Source: DASUPK01 sp963801055 (GTDB taxonomy: Bacteria > Actinomycetota > Thermoleophilia > Solirubrobacterales > 70-9). Taken from it: a stretch of DNA of 64,000 nucleotides. How positions within the stretch are numbered: the first letter of the stretch is position 1; the number at the start of each line of letters is the position of its first letter. Shown in pieces: positions 21,852 to 32,981 of this stretch. Under the pieces are notes generated by a model. That model was not told where the DNA came from. It saw only the letters and a program-made list of their open reading frames with translations, and searched no databases. The stretch spans positions 186,001-250,000 of the forward strand of contig CAWDDE010000003.1 in assembly GCA_963801055.1 (NCBI GenBank), written 5' to 3'. Made by a program: the position numbers and the translations under genes.

Positions 21852-23174
21852 GTGGCACCCTTCGTGACCATCTCCGCGCTTGCGCCACCCGTGAGAGCAA
21901 CAGCCGCGATCGCGATCGCGGTCATGCTCGCCGCCCTCGAAGGATGCGGGGGGAGCAGTGGACCACCCGCGGGAGCGCTCCAGCGGCTCGGCGCACCCGA
22001 GGGCCGGCTGAACCTGGTCGCCCTGCCGGGCTATGCCGCGGACGGCTCGAAGAAGGCCGAGCCCGATTTGGTCGCCCCGTTCGAGCGGCGGACCGGCTGC
22101 GACGTCACCACTACCGTCGCCTCCTCTCCCGGCCGGGTCGGCCGCCTGATGCGCAGCGGCAGATACGACGGCGTCTCGGCCCGCGGCGACGCCGGCGGTG
22201 CCTTGATCGCCGACGGCCTCGTCGACCCGGTCAACACCGACCTGCTCCCGAACTACGCCGACGTCTTCCCGGCCCTCCAGGACCAGCCGGCAAACACGGT
22301 GGACGGCGTCACCTATGGCGTCCCAATCGGCCGCACCGCCAACCTGCTGATCTGGAAGCCCGCGCAGGTGAAGAGGGAACCCGACATCGCCGTGTCCTCG
22401 GACCTGATCTTCGATCCGGAGCTCGCCTCCAGATACCCGGGAGGGGTCACTGCCCCGGACGATCCGATGTACATCGCCGACGCCGCCCTCTATCTGCGCA
22501 AGCACGAGCCGGACCTCGGAATCGACAACGTCTACGAGCTCGACCAGGAGCAGTTCGACGCCGCGATCGAGTTGCTGCGAGAGCAGCGACGATTCATCGG
22601 CCGTTACTGGTCCGACCCGGCCGAGAGCGCCAAGGCCTTCGCCAGCGGCGCAATCGTCGCCGGCACGGGCTCGCTGGCGACCGCCAACAGGTTGCGCAGC
22701 GAGGGCGTCAAGGCGGACGTGGCGGTGCCGAAGGAGGGCGCGACGGGACTCTCGGACACCTGGATGCTGAGCTCGCAGGCCCGCCATCCGAACTGCATGT
22801 ATCTGTGGATGAACCACGTTCTCGGGCCCGAGGCGAACGCCGCCATCGCCGTACACACGGGGCAGGCGCCGGCCAACGAGCGCGCCTGCAATCTGATCGG
22901 AGCCCACTGCGACAACTACCGGGCGGCCGACGAGGACCTGTTCGAGGACGTCGAGTACTGGACGACCCCGCTCAGAGACTGCGGCGACGACCGCGGCGAG
23001 GCCTGCAAGACCTACGGCGAGTGGAGCGCGGGCGTATCGCGGAGGTCATGGGAGCGCCTACAGTTGGGCCAGCTCACCCACGCAAGCCATGATCGCCTTC
23101 GGCTGTTCGATCACAGACGCGCATACCTACGAGCGCTGCGCGGAGCCCGGGATCCGGCTCGCCGCCGAGGATGA
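21852..23174 (+). CDS. PotD-like extracellular solute-binding lipoprotein (C-terminus uncertain)
   Basis: The N-terminus has a hydrophobic segment ending in a lipobox (AALEGCGG), so the protein is likely anchored outside the membrane. The body is a type 2 periplasmic-binding fold of the spermidine/putrescine PotD group: LNLVALPGYA, GYPVDPVNTDLLPNY-like region (VDPVNTDLLPNYADVFP), YGVPIGRTANLLIW and SDTWMLSSQARHPNCMY. No permease or ATPase is adjacent, so the ligand is unknown. The frame reaches 23174, but the conserved part ends at YGEWSAG near 23,030. Another frame stops at 23092, overlapping the next ATG (ATGA), and an indel there would give the natural end. GTG start with AGGGG upstream. 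Confidence 0.75.
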   Translation: MAPFVTISALAPPVRATAAIAIAVMLAALEGCGGSSGPPAGALQRLGAPEGRLNLVALPGYAADGSKKAEPDLVAPFERRTGCDVTTTVASSPGRVGRLMRSGRYDGVSARGDAGGALIADGLVDPVNTDLLPNYADVFPALQDQPANTVDGVTYGVPIGRTANLLIWKPAQVKREPDIAVSSDLIFDPELASRYPGGVTAPDDPMYIADAALYLRKHEPDLGIDNVYELDQEQFDAAIELLREQRRFIGRYWSDPAESAKAFASGAIVAGTGSLATANRLRSEGVKADVAVPKEGATGLSDTWMLSSQARHPNCMYLWMNHVLGPEANAAIAVHTGQAPANERACNLIGAHCDNYRAADEDLFEDVEYWTTPLRDCGDDRGEACKTYGEWSAGVSRRSWERLQLGQLTHASHDRLRLFDHRRAYLRALRGARDPARRRG

Positions 23175-24080
23175 CTCCGAGGTCCTCGTCTTTCGCGATG
23201 CCGGGTCGATCTTCCGCGCCTACAACCTCCTCCGCGAGCAGGCGAGCCGGCTCGATGGCCTCGAGGCCCTGATCCTCGTCCATCAGGACGCCGAGCTGGT
23301 CGACCCGGACCTCTGCGAGAAGGTGCGCCAGGCCTTCCGCGATCCGGAGGTGGCGCTCGCGGGCTGCGGCGGCGCGGTCGGCGTCCGCAGCATCGCCTGG
23401 TGGGAGGGCTCCACGACCTGGGCCAGCTACACCCACCGCTTCGAGGAGATGGGGGGCGGCGAGATCCCAGGCCTCTCCTGGCACGAGAAGCATCCCGACG
23501 TACGCGCGCACCGGCGAGGTGGACTCGCTCGACGGCGTGCTGATCGCGATGTCCCCCTGGGCGGTCCGCGAGCTTCGCTTCGACGAGTCGATCGGGCGGC
23601 TCCACGGCTACGACCTCGACATCTGCCTTCAGGCCCGCGCGGCCGGCAAGAAGGTGGTCACGATCGACACCCGCCTCGATCCACCACCACTCCCTCGGCC
23701 TGATCGGCGACCCCGAGGGATGGATCGCCGCCCACATGAAGGTCGCCGAGAAGTGGAGCGAACTCCTCGAGGACGGCCGCTCCCAGGACTGGCGCCAGCG
23801 AGCCCGGCGCGCGGAGGCTGAGGCCGACGCGACCCGTCTTCAGCTTCGAGCCGCGCAGCACCACATCACCCGCCTGGCGGAGGACTTCGACGCCCTGCGG
23901 CAGAGCCGAAGCTGGCGCCTGACCGCGCCCGTCCGTGCGCTCGGCCGGCTCTTCCGCAGGATCCGCCACCCCCGCAAGCCGGCCGGCCGCCAGCTCGGTG
24001 AGGGCGTGGTCAGGCCCGGCGCGGAGCTTCCAGCCGGTGCCTCGGAGCGCCCTGGGGCCGAGAGCGCCTCCGGGGCCTAG
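23089..24080 (+). CDS. Glycosyltransferase of the StrF/Glyco_tranf_2_5 type (two frame changes)
   Basis: The product begins MIAFGCSITDAHTYERCAEP and contains ALILVHQDAELVDPDL, then DGVLIAMSPWAVRELRFDE, GYDLDICLQARAAGKKV and HHHSLGLIGDPEGW. This is the DUF/StrF-like GT-A domain often seen in polysaccharide clusters. A helical, Arg-rich tail (LRAAQHHITRLAEDFDALRQ) follows. The coding moves frame near 23,500 and near 23,685 (one extra base in CTCGATCC); repair gives about 330 residues. The ATG overlaps a stop of the preceding reading frame, suggesting coupling to the lipoprotein. Donor and acceptor are unknown. Confidence 0.72.
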
Positions 24081-24087
24081 AGCGAGG

Positions 24088-25011
24088 CTACTCGCCGAGC
24101 ACGCGCCTCACCCAGGCGCGCGAGACGACCGGCTCCCCGCGGTGGCGCAGCCGCGAGAGGCGCTCGGCGACCCCGAACGCTCGCGAGCGCAGCAGGGCCC
24201 GCAGCAGCTCCTGCTGGCGTTCGAGGCGGACCCGATCGACGATGCCGCGGACGCGATCCGCCTCCAGCCGCTCGAGCACCGGGTTGCGATCCCAGGGCGC
24301 GACGATCTCAGCCACCGCGGCCGGCCCAGGGAGCTTCCTCGGCCCAGAGCAGGCCGAGGCCGAAGTAGGCGGGCACCAGGGCGAGCCGCAGCCCCTCCCG
24401 CTCCCCCATGAAGTCCTCGATCGCGGTCAGCACCCCGTTGCGGGGCCCGCCCTCCCGCTCGGCGGCCCAGGCGTAGCGCAGGCCGCTCGAGGCGACGCCC
24501 GGCTCCCCCGGAGCGACCATCGCGTCGCGCGCGAGCGGCTGGCGCTGCTCGGGCGGGATCCGCTCCGGCGCGTAATAGGTGTCCCTGCGGGCATGCGGCC
24601 AGCAGACGTCGTGGAGGGCGATCAGCGGCAGGGTCGCCTCCCGCGCGCTCTCCTCGATCAGGCGCAGCTCCTCGCTGACCGTGTAGTAGTTGTGATCGCC
24701 GTCGATGATCACCGCGTCGGCCACTGGCAACCGGCTCAACGCCTCGAGGCTCGGCTCTCGAACCAGCTCCAGCTCGGGATGGGCCTCGCTCAGCGCCAGC
24801 AGCTCCGGCGGGCGGCTCGGGCTCGATCGCCGTGATCCTCGCGCCCGAGCCGGCGGCCCAGTCGAGCAGCTCGCGGGTGAACTCCCCTCGAGCGGCGCCG
24901 ATCTCGACGACCGCTCCCGGGGCCACGGCATCGAGGCAGGGAAGGAGGATCTCCGCAAGGCTGGCAAGCGAGAACGGGTCGGGCGCGCGCTTCGGCAGGA
25001 AGCGAGTCCAT
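24088..25011 (-). CDS. Class I SAM-dependent methyltransferase (Methyltransf_24-like; several frame changes)
   Basis: Three frames assemble into one protein. SLAEILLPCLDAVAPGAVVE leads into the SAM site VVEIGAARGEFT and ITAIEPE. The second part has ADAVIIDGDHNYYTVSEELR and PLIALHDVCWPHARRDTYY, the IDGDH and HD motifs of Methyltransf_24 enzymes that modify sugars or polyketides. The third part (WDRNPVLERLEADRVRGI) is a helical tail. Frame changes lie near 24,310, 24,800 and 25,000. The ATG at 25011 is assumed as start. It converges with the upstream glycosyltransferase gene, leaving only seven bases between. Confidence 0.65.
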
Positions 25012-25077
25012 CGCCGCTAGTCTCCCCCAACTCCGACCGACGGGAGCAGCTGCCGTGTCCAGTCGATCTGAATCGCG

Positions 25078-25822
25078 GTGACGACGCTAGCGGGCAAGGT
25101 GGCGGGCCGAGCCCGGTCGCTTCTGCCTCGACCCGCTCTTCTATCGCGGTGTCGCCGCCGCCTATCGCCTCCGCCCCGAACGCCGACTGCTCCTCCTGGA
25201 CGACTTCGTTCCCCGAGGGTCAGCTGCGGTCGACGTCGGGGCCTGGTGGGGGCCGTGGACCTACTGGCTGTCGCGCCGCGCGGCGTCAGTCTGGTCATTC
25301 GAGCCCAACCCCGAGATGGCGTCATTCTTGAGGGCGTCGTATCGCCAAACGTGCGGGTGGAGCCGGTCGCCCTGTCCGATCGCTCCGGCGTAGGCACACT
25401 GTTCGCGCCCCAGGACGTCGGCCGCGACGCTTTGGCGACCCTCTCCGACGACACATCGCGAGAGGGGCGCCCGATCAATCGAGGTTCCGCTGCGAACGCT
25501 GGACGATTACGGGCTAGAGCGTGTTCAGTTCATGAAGATCGACGTCGAGGGTCACGAGCTCGAGGTTCTCGAAGGTGCGGAGGAAACGATCGCTCGTTGC
25601 GCGCCGACTCTTCTAGTCGAGATCGATCAGGCGCTTCACGACCGGCCGATTCAGCGGATCTTTGACTGGCTGCTCGGTCGGGGTTATCAGGGTCGATTCA
25701 GGCGGCGCCGAGCATGGGTACCCCTCGCAGGCTTCGATCTCCACGAGGACCAGCCGCAGCATCGCAAGCTGAGGAGCACGGGATACATCAACGACTTCCT
25801 CTTCACGGCCCGTAGCCACTGA
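25078..25822 (+). CDS. FkbM-family methyltransferase (frame changes)
   Basis: FkbM-type enzymes O-methylate sugars and secondary metabolites. The fragments read FYRGVAAAYRLRPERRLLLL, then AAVDVGAWWGPWTYWLS (SAM site), VWSFEPNPEMASFL, VRVEPVALSDRSGVGTLF and FMKIDVEGHELEVLEGAEET, the strongest FkbM signature, ending at LRSTGYINDFLFTARSH. Frame changes fall near 25,130, 25,330 and 25,460-25,480. Repaired length is about 248 residues, normal for the family. The start at GTG 25078 is a guess. It is divergent from the methyltransferase before it and convergent with the flippase after it. Confidence 0.72.
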
Positions 25823-25945
25823 ACTGCGAAGAGCTCGGCGCCCGGCAGCGACGCATCCGGGGGCGGCTGAAACGAAGAAACTCGGCGGATGGCCGAGGGG
25901 TTGGCAGGTGAAAGAGGCCACGCTGCCGACACGAGATGTCGCGAC

Positions 25946-27229
25946 TCAGCCGCACGGGCCGGGGCGCTCCAAATTGGGGACCGATGCGCGAGATGGCGAC
26001 TTCTGGCTCTGCATCCTCCCTTCGGCCCTCGTCCATGGGCAGCGAGAGACGAGCAGCGCAATGATCGCGGCGATCGTGTTGCCGATCGTCCAGCCCCAGG
26101 CGGCGCCCAGCGCGCCGTGGCGGGCGACGAGAAGCGCCGTCGGGACGAGTACCGCGACCGCGAAGGCCACGGCCACGGCGATGTGGAGTAGGAGTGCTCG
26201 CGGATCCTCGCCGTGGTGAGCATCGTCATCGTCACGGCGAAGGGGATCGTGCCGGCGACGAGCAGCGGGAGAAGCGTGGCGATGGGGCCATAGTCGGGCC
26301 CATACAGGCCGGCGAGAAGCGGACCGAGCCCAAGCGACACCACCGTGGCCGAGACAGCGACGGCCAGCCCCACTCCGAGCGCCACCGCGGCTTGGCGCCG
26401 GTGGTCGGCGCCCCGCGACCGCCTTCGACCAGGAGCGCCTGGCCGATCATCTGGACGCTGATGTAGACGACCGACATCACACCCCACGAGAGGTAGAAGC
26501 TGGCGTTCTCCACCGCGTCCACCTGCACCAGCACCACGAAGGGCACGGCGAAAAACGGCGCCTGCACCGCGAGCTGTCCGAGGTAGTTCACCCCCGCGAA
26601 CCTGAGCGCGTGCCTTGCGTCCGCAGGGAGCGGACGCAGCCGGAGCCAACCCGGCGCGCCAGGGGCACGAGGAACGCGACACCGGTGATCGCGAAGCCGC
26701 CCACAGGCGACCACATACACGTAGAGCGCAGCCCCCGTGTCGGGCACCCAGAGCAGAAAGGGGAGGCGGAGGACGGCGATCAGGAGGGACCTCCAGAACA
26801 CCAGGGACCAGCGCCGCAGCGCCATCAGCCGCACGTCCACGAGCACCGAGATCGACTGGCCCGCGACCAGCAGGAAAACCACGAGCCAGGCGAACCCGGG
26901 ACGCCAGGTGGCGAGACCGTCCCGGATCGAGTCAGGAGCGAGCGCGGCAAACGCGGCCACACCCACGAGCGACGACGCCGATGGATAGCACCAGCGACCA
27001 GGCAAACAGCGTCGCCGAGCCCTGGGTGCGATCGGACGCGTAGCGGCTCACGGCGATCGGCAGCCCAAGCGAGGTCAGATAGCAGATGAACAGGGTCGCG
27101 CTGAAAAGCGCCGTCGCGCGACCGACGTCCAGCGGCGGGAGCGCGCTGGGCGACAAGCAGCCAGAAGATGAAGCTCCCGAGCGAAACGACGAGCGTGGCG
27201 GCCAAGAGCCAAACGGAGCCGCCCAGCAT
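25946..27229 (-). CDS. Wzx/MATE-like polysaccharide flippase (many frame changes)
   Basis: Fragments in all three frames join into a polytopic protein of about 428 residues, the usual length of Wzx-type flippases. In order: MLGGSVWLLAATLVVSLGSF, TALFSATLFICYLTSLGLPI with AVSRYASDR, RFAGVNYLGQLAVQAPFFAV, VVYISVQMIGQALLVEGG, GLGPLLAGLYGPDYGPIATL and GALGAAWGWTIGNTIAAIIA at the end. It would flip lipid-linked repeat units across the membrane. It follows the AftD-like gene in the same direction. At least six indels are needed, so exact residues are unreliable. Confidence 0.68.
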
Positions 27230-30200
27230 GTGAGCGTGCTCGCGCCTGCAGGCCGCTGAGCGATTGCCGCCGGCCCGGGCATCGGGGCGAGCCCAGGTGG
27301 GGGACCTGCGACCGGAGCCGTGACGAGTGCGAGGACGGCCAGCGAGGCCGAGCACCGTGATCGCCACCGCGGGAGCTGCCGCTTGCCACCGGTGGTCGCC
27401 GATCTGCCACAGGATGAGCGTGGCGAGCAGGGCGGCTGCCACAATTGCAGCGATCGTCGAGACGGGTACGCGCGAATTGCCCGAGCATCTCGCCGACCGG
27501 CGGATGGTGCTCTCGGGCGCTGGGTGGGGCACCCGCGCTGACGGGAGCCGGGCTCGGACGCGCAACGATGCCGGCGAGCCCGGCGAGCAGGAGCACGGCG
27601 GCGACCTTCGCGGCAGAGCTCGGCAAGGGGATGGCTCGAGCGGGAAAGCTGGGAATGTCGGCCTCGGTCAGCGGCTGCTCGGAGACGGTGTACAGCCGCG
27701 GTGAGCGACCAGCGCCACGGCCGCTGCTACGAGCACGGTCTGCGGTCGGCGTGCAGCCGCCACGCCGGCGACGAAACCCGACCCCACCGCCCACGGGCCC
27801 CGGCCATGAACAGCCCTCCCAGCCCCACCAGCAAGCCGAGGGCGGCGGGGCTCCTCCAACGGGCGAGGCGCTCGGGCGCGACCGTCACTACACCCTCCCG
27901 TCCTCCCGCCGCGTCACCCGCCACAGGCACCAGGCCGCCGCGGCGATGCTCAGCGCTATCGCGAGCTCGTAGATCTGCTGCGGCTGGAATCGCAGCGTCA
28001 CCGGGCCCGTCGGTGGGAGCCTCGACGGTCCAGGCGGAGAACGTGTCCAGGGGCACCGGCGAACGGCGCAGCTCACCGCCATCTGCGACCCAGCCCTCGT
28101 GCCACGGCATGCCACCCATCAGCAGCGCGCCCTTCGGCGCATTGACCTGCAGGTCGAGGCGGGTCGGGGAGCGATCGACGAGCTCCACCTTCCCGCTCCG
28201 GCCTGGTGACGTTCGCGCAGCGCGCAGGCTTCTCGCCCAGCGGCACCAGGCTGGCGGTAAGCACCGCGCCCGAGAGGCCGGGCAGGGTCTCGATGCGATG
28301 TCTGCCGGGACCCAACCGAATCGGCTCGCAACCCTGGAGCTCGAGGAGCCTGCCGGCGAGCACGTCGTCGGGGTTGCGCGGGAGCCGGACACCGACCGGA
28401 CGCCCGTCGACCGCGAACAGGGGAGCGCAAGTGTCCCGGGCGCCCGGATCTCCGAGCTCCGACCAGTCGCGTCCGTTGATGCGCACCTCGACTACTCTCG
28501 GGGGGAGCTGACCAAGTCCGGTCCGCGACCGGGTCGATCGGTCAGAGTGACCGAGAGCTGGTCCGCCATCGTCGGGGGCACGCGCAGGACGTGCTTCTCA
28601 AGACAGCCTCCGGCCGGGAGACTTGGGCCGCACGCACCGTCGCGAGCGCGGTAGGGTCGAGTCGGCCGATGTCGTCGCCGTCGTCGCCCACCGCGACGTC
28701 GACGCCGGTGACCCGCGAGCGCGCGACGCCAGGCGGGCCGGAGACGACGAGCACCTCGACCGTGCGGACCTCGGTGGCTGGGAAGCGAAGGTCGACGCGC
28801 TGCCCTCGCGAGCGATTCGGGCTCCCATCCGGTCGAGAGGTCATCGTCGACGGCGAGGCCGCCACGGCGCGCGAATCGCCGCCGAAGCGGGAGGTGCCCA
28901 CGGCACCGACCGGGGCGCCGAGCAGCGCGTCGATGGCGCTGTCGGCGGCGCCGGTTGTCGATCCTGGCCGTCACGCCAAGCTCGATAGCGGTGGTCGCCG
29001 AACGCCGTGATCTCGCGGCGCAGCTCGGTCTCCTCGTCCTGCGCACGCCGACTCCGCGTCACGCCGTCGCAGCTCGTATCGCGGCGGTCGGGCGGCGAGC
29101 TGCGGCGCCGAGCCGGTCGTCGGAGGCGGCTCGCGATCGCGAGATCGTCCGGGGTGCGCACGAACTCCCGCAGGTCCAGCGGTCCGCCGGGCGTCCCGAC
29201 CCCGACCTCGGCGATCCCGACCCCGGCGAGCCCAATGGCCCCGGGCCGTCGACGCTGCGCGATCCGCAGCTCGATCGCGGTCACCTCGGTCGCCTCGAAC
29301 CGAGCTCGAGCGCGCCGGGCTGCCGCTCCGTCGAAGCGCAGCCGCTTGCGGGTCTGCCCGCCATCCTCGGAGTGCAGGATCACGTCCACCGCCTTGACTC
29401 GCCAAGGTCCGTCGGCGTAGGGCAGCACCGAGACCGCGGTGACCGTCTACTGGCTCGCGGAGCTCGACGGTCAGCGACTCGCCGTCGGGATCGAGCGGCC
29501 CCCGCACTGTCCAGGCAGTTCGCTCGACGCCGGTCGAAGGCGTTCGCGGGACGCGACGGCGGCTTCGTAGGGAGCTCAGTGGGAACCCGTAGCGGCTCGC
29601 GGAGATCCAGGCCGCATCGGCGTAGGTGGCCACGCTTTGGGTCTCGGCGCCGCCGAACAGATCGTCCGGGCACCCGGTCGCTGGGCTCGCCGAGGGCGAG
29701 CGTCGGCGATACCGATTGGCCGCTCAGCTCGCGTCTGCGTCGCGCGTCTGCGGTTGCCGTCGGTCACCACGACCTCAGCTGCCCGAGGCGACCATCTCTC
29801 GCAGCACCTCGTCCTGCGGCCGCTCCCGGTGTAGGCGACGGGCGGCCCGTCCAGCAGCCCGGCGCGTCGCCAGCGAGGGCCAGGAGTCGCCGCCGCCCGC
29901 GACCAGAAGGGGCGGGCCGGCGACCAGCCTGGGCCGCGGCGAGGGCGCCCCGGCCACCTTGTAGAGCTCGACGGGCGGCAGCGACGCGCTCTCCGAGTAG
30001 ACTGGGCGTCGAGGTCGCGCTGGCGGCGGTGTTCTCGCCCGGGTGGCCGAAGGTGGCGGCGAGGCGCAGGTCCGGGTCGGCGCGCAGCGCGTCGTAGGTG
30101 GATGGGCGGGGGACGTGCATCCGCTGCCAGTCGAGGTCGTTTTGCAGCAGCACCCACCGCACGCCAAGCCGCGCGAGCATCGGCCCGAGCGTGCCCTTGA

Positions 30201-31875
30201 CGTAGCCGGGCGAGCTGACGTATTCGTCGATGGCGGCGACCAGGTCAGCGCTTTCGGCAGTCCCCTGGGGCAGCGAGACGATTGATCAGCGGCGACAGAG
30301 GGGAGAAGCCCGTCGAAGAGACTGTCATGGACGTTGCCCCACCGGTAGCGGGCCACGTTCGTCGCCTGGAAGCACCAGCACGCGGCCCGGCTGCTCCTGT
30401 GCTCGAGGTAGTCGAAGGTCCGATCCCAGTACTGCGGAATGCTCCGGAAGCCGTCGTCGTCGGGATAGAGGCGACCAGTCCAGAACGGGAAGGACGCGAC
30501 CACCACCCCACGGCGACGAGCACGCGGCACGACGACGCCGAGCGCGAGCCGCCGGAGGCGGGTCCGCGGACGTGCGCGGGTGCCGACCCCGTCCGGGCTG
30601 ACGCTGCGCCGCTGCGCTCACCGCGGACGGCGACGCCCACGCCAAGGAGCACGGCGATCGCGAGCATCAGGCCCGCGCCCGCCTTGTAGGTGTTCCGGAA
30701 GCCAAGGGCGAACTCCGAATGGTCGAAGGCGAAGGAGAGCAGCCGGCCGAATGGCGACGGGCCGTCGACCTCGTGGATCCCGACCATCAGCACCAGGGAG
30801 ACCAGCAGCATCGCCCCGAACAGCAGCCGGTGGCGCCAGCGCGCCGAGCGCAAGCGCGATCAGCGGCGCCGAGCGGGGCGACAAAGGAGGCCGCGATCAC
30901 CCCGGGCTGCGGTGAAGTAGGGCGGTCGCATGCGGCCGAAGCGAGGCCACCGAGAGGTTCGGCGAGTAGGTGAGCCAGAACCCGAGGCCGCGCCAGCTCT
31001 CGGACCAGGAGGATGTCCGGGCCACGGCCTCCGGGAGCTCCGTTGTCCGCAGGTTGGCGCTCACGTCCGGCCCCGAGAACCACAGCACGAGGATCGCCGG
31101 CGGAGCAGGTGAGCAGCGCTCAGCAGCCCGGCGCGCCACGCCCAGCCCCAGAGCCGGGCGAGGCCGCGGCGCTCGTACAGCGCAGACGTAGAGGGCGGTC
31201 AGCGCCGCGGGAATCAAGCGCGAACGCCCAAATGTCGCTGCGTTGAGGTGCACAGACGGCGGCAATCGCGAGCGCGAAGCGGCCGCCCAGCGCCATGGGT
31301 CTCCGTCGCGCACGCCGCGGAGCGCGATCCACGCGAACCACGGGGCCAGCGCGTAGGAGAGGAAGTAGGGCGAGGGAAGCAGGAACTGGGTGGTGAAGGG
31401 CGAGAACGTGTAGACGAATGCCGCGACCGCGTGCTCGAGGCCGACGCGGGGACGAAACGCACGCATCAGCAGGATCACGCCGAGAGCGGCGAGCGAGAGG
31501 TAGAGGGCGTGGGTGAGCCGCTCGACCAACCAGGCCCGCAGCCCCGAGAGTGCCAACCGCCGCCTCGAAACGCGGTGGTCACCGGGAGAGAAGTCCGTCC
31601 GTCGGCTTGCCAAGGCTCCGCGCGTCGTCCCAGAGATAGGCCTGTCGCGCCAGGTTCTGCTCGGGCGCCACGAATTGCTCGAGCCGCGCATCGGGGACGT
31701 AGCGGCCCGGCTGGCTGCTCAGCGTCGTGTAGAGCGAGAGCGCGACGAACACGCTCGCCAGTGCCACGAGGCGCGGGCGTCCCGACCTCGAAGCCGACCC
31801 TCGCGGCTCGCGCGAGCTGCGCCCCGGTCGTCGCCGAGCTCGCGTCGTCTCACGGGGCGGGCGGGGCTCGGCCAC
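27230..31875 (-). CDS. AftD-like alpha-(1->3)-arabinofuranosyltransferase, DUF3367 GT-C (many frame changes)
   Basis: The pieces assemble into a giant membrane glycosyltransferase of roughly 1,500 residues, the size range of mycobacterial AftD. From the N-terminus: a membrane segment then GRYVPDARLEQFVAPEQN and ARQAYLWDDARSLGKP; polytopic parts with YTFSPFTTQFLLPSPYFLSY; TTELPEAVARTSSWSESWRG; SEFALGFRNTYKAGAGLML; ATNVARYRWGNVHDS; LARLGVRWVLLQNDLDW; a region like the AftD carbohydrate-binding/discoidin modules (VTAIELRIAQ, then REFVRTPDDL); GGMPWHEGWVAD; FQPQQIYELAIALSIAAAAW and further C-terminal spans. GTG 31875 is taken as start, 25 nt after the GT4 stop. The 3' boundary against the flippase is approximate. 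The donor would be a polyprenyl-phosphate sugar. Confidence 0.72.
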
Positions 31876-31900
31876 TGCCGCGGAGCGGAGGGCGGCTCCG

Positions 31901-32973
31901 TCACGAACGCGCCAGTCGCTCGGCGAGGTCGTGGTACGCGGCGCAGGCGGAGTCCCACGAGTGCCGGGCGGCCGCCTCGATTGCGCCGGTCTGCAGGCGC
32001 CGGACCGCGTCCGGGCGCGCGGCGAGCGCGTTGAAGCGCCCAGCGCAGGTCCTGCGCGTCGCCCGGTGCGACCAGGAGCCCGTTCGAACGCGCGAGATCG
32101 CGCACGCCGGGGAGATCGGACGCGACCGGCACGCAGCCGGCGGCCATGCCCTCGAGCAGCACGAGCCCGAAGGCCTCACCGCGGTTCGTGGAGGGCAGCA
32201 CGCAGACGTCGTGTGCTCGATAGGCGTCGACCAGCGCCTCCTCGTCGAGATAGCCGGTCATCCGGACGTTGTCCGCGCCGCTCTCGAGCAGCCGGCGGCG
32301 GAGCGACGCCTCCTCGGGACCGCGCCCGACGATGGTGAGGGCAAGATCCGGCTGGTCGGCGACGGCTTCGATCGCGACAGCGGCGCCCTTGTACGGGCGG
32401 AGCTGGCCCACGAACAGCACCCGCAGCGCCTCGGAGCCGTCATAGCCGCTCGGAGCGGCCGGCTGGAAGCGACCGGATCGACGCCCCACGGCACCACCGA
32501 AACCGGAGGATCGGCCGTTGCCGTTGAACAGGTCCGCATATGCCTCGCTGGTGACGACGACGTGATCCGCGAGGCGGGCCAGGAGCTGATGCGCCGCCAT
32601 GTACGGGCCGTCGAGCCCGGCGAGCAGGCCTTCGTCGAACTCGAGCGTCCAGTGGTGCGTGTAGAGGATGCGCGGTCCGCCATGACGGCGGATGGCCCGC
32701 AGGAGCATCAGCGAGACATCCGAGATCGTCGGGGTCGGCCCGTGAATGTTGACGACGTCGTAACGCCGTGGCGATCTTGCGCGCGCGGCGCAGCAGCCTG
32801 CCGCCAAGGGCGGACAGGCGCACGTTCCCGGAGGCGAAATAGGGGGCGTCGGCGCTCGAGAGCGTGTCGACCTCATGTCCCTGCTGGCGCAACCCGCGGG
32901 CGAGGCGATCGATGGAGTGCGCGACGCCGGAGGCGACCGGCGGGCGCTCGGAGGCGATGATCAGGATGCGCAT
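31901..32973 (-). CDS. GT4-family glycosyltransferase (frame changes)
   Basis: A GT-B glycosyltransferase. The start MRILIIASERPPVASGVAHS contains the family's Gly-rich acceptor-domain loop, followed by RLARGLRQQGHEVDTLSS, YDVVNIHGPTPTISDVSLML and LYTHHWTLEFDEGLL. The donor domain has VLFVGQLRPYKG, LTIVGRGPEEASL, DVCVLPSTNRGEAFGLVLLE (with the EAFGLVLLE catalytic motif) and GLLVAPGDAQDLRWA. The frame moves near 32,460-32,490, 32,770 and 32,045; repaired length is about 357 residues. It lies nine bases after the GT2 gene and just before the AftD-like gene. Confidence 0.8.
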
Positions 32974-32981
32974 CACGCGGC

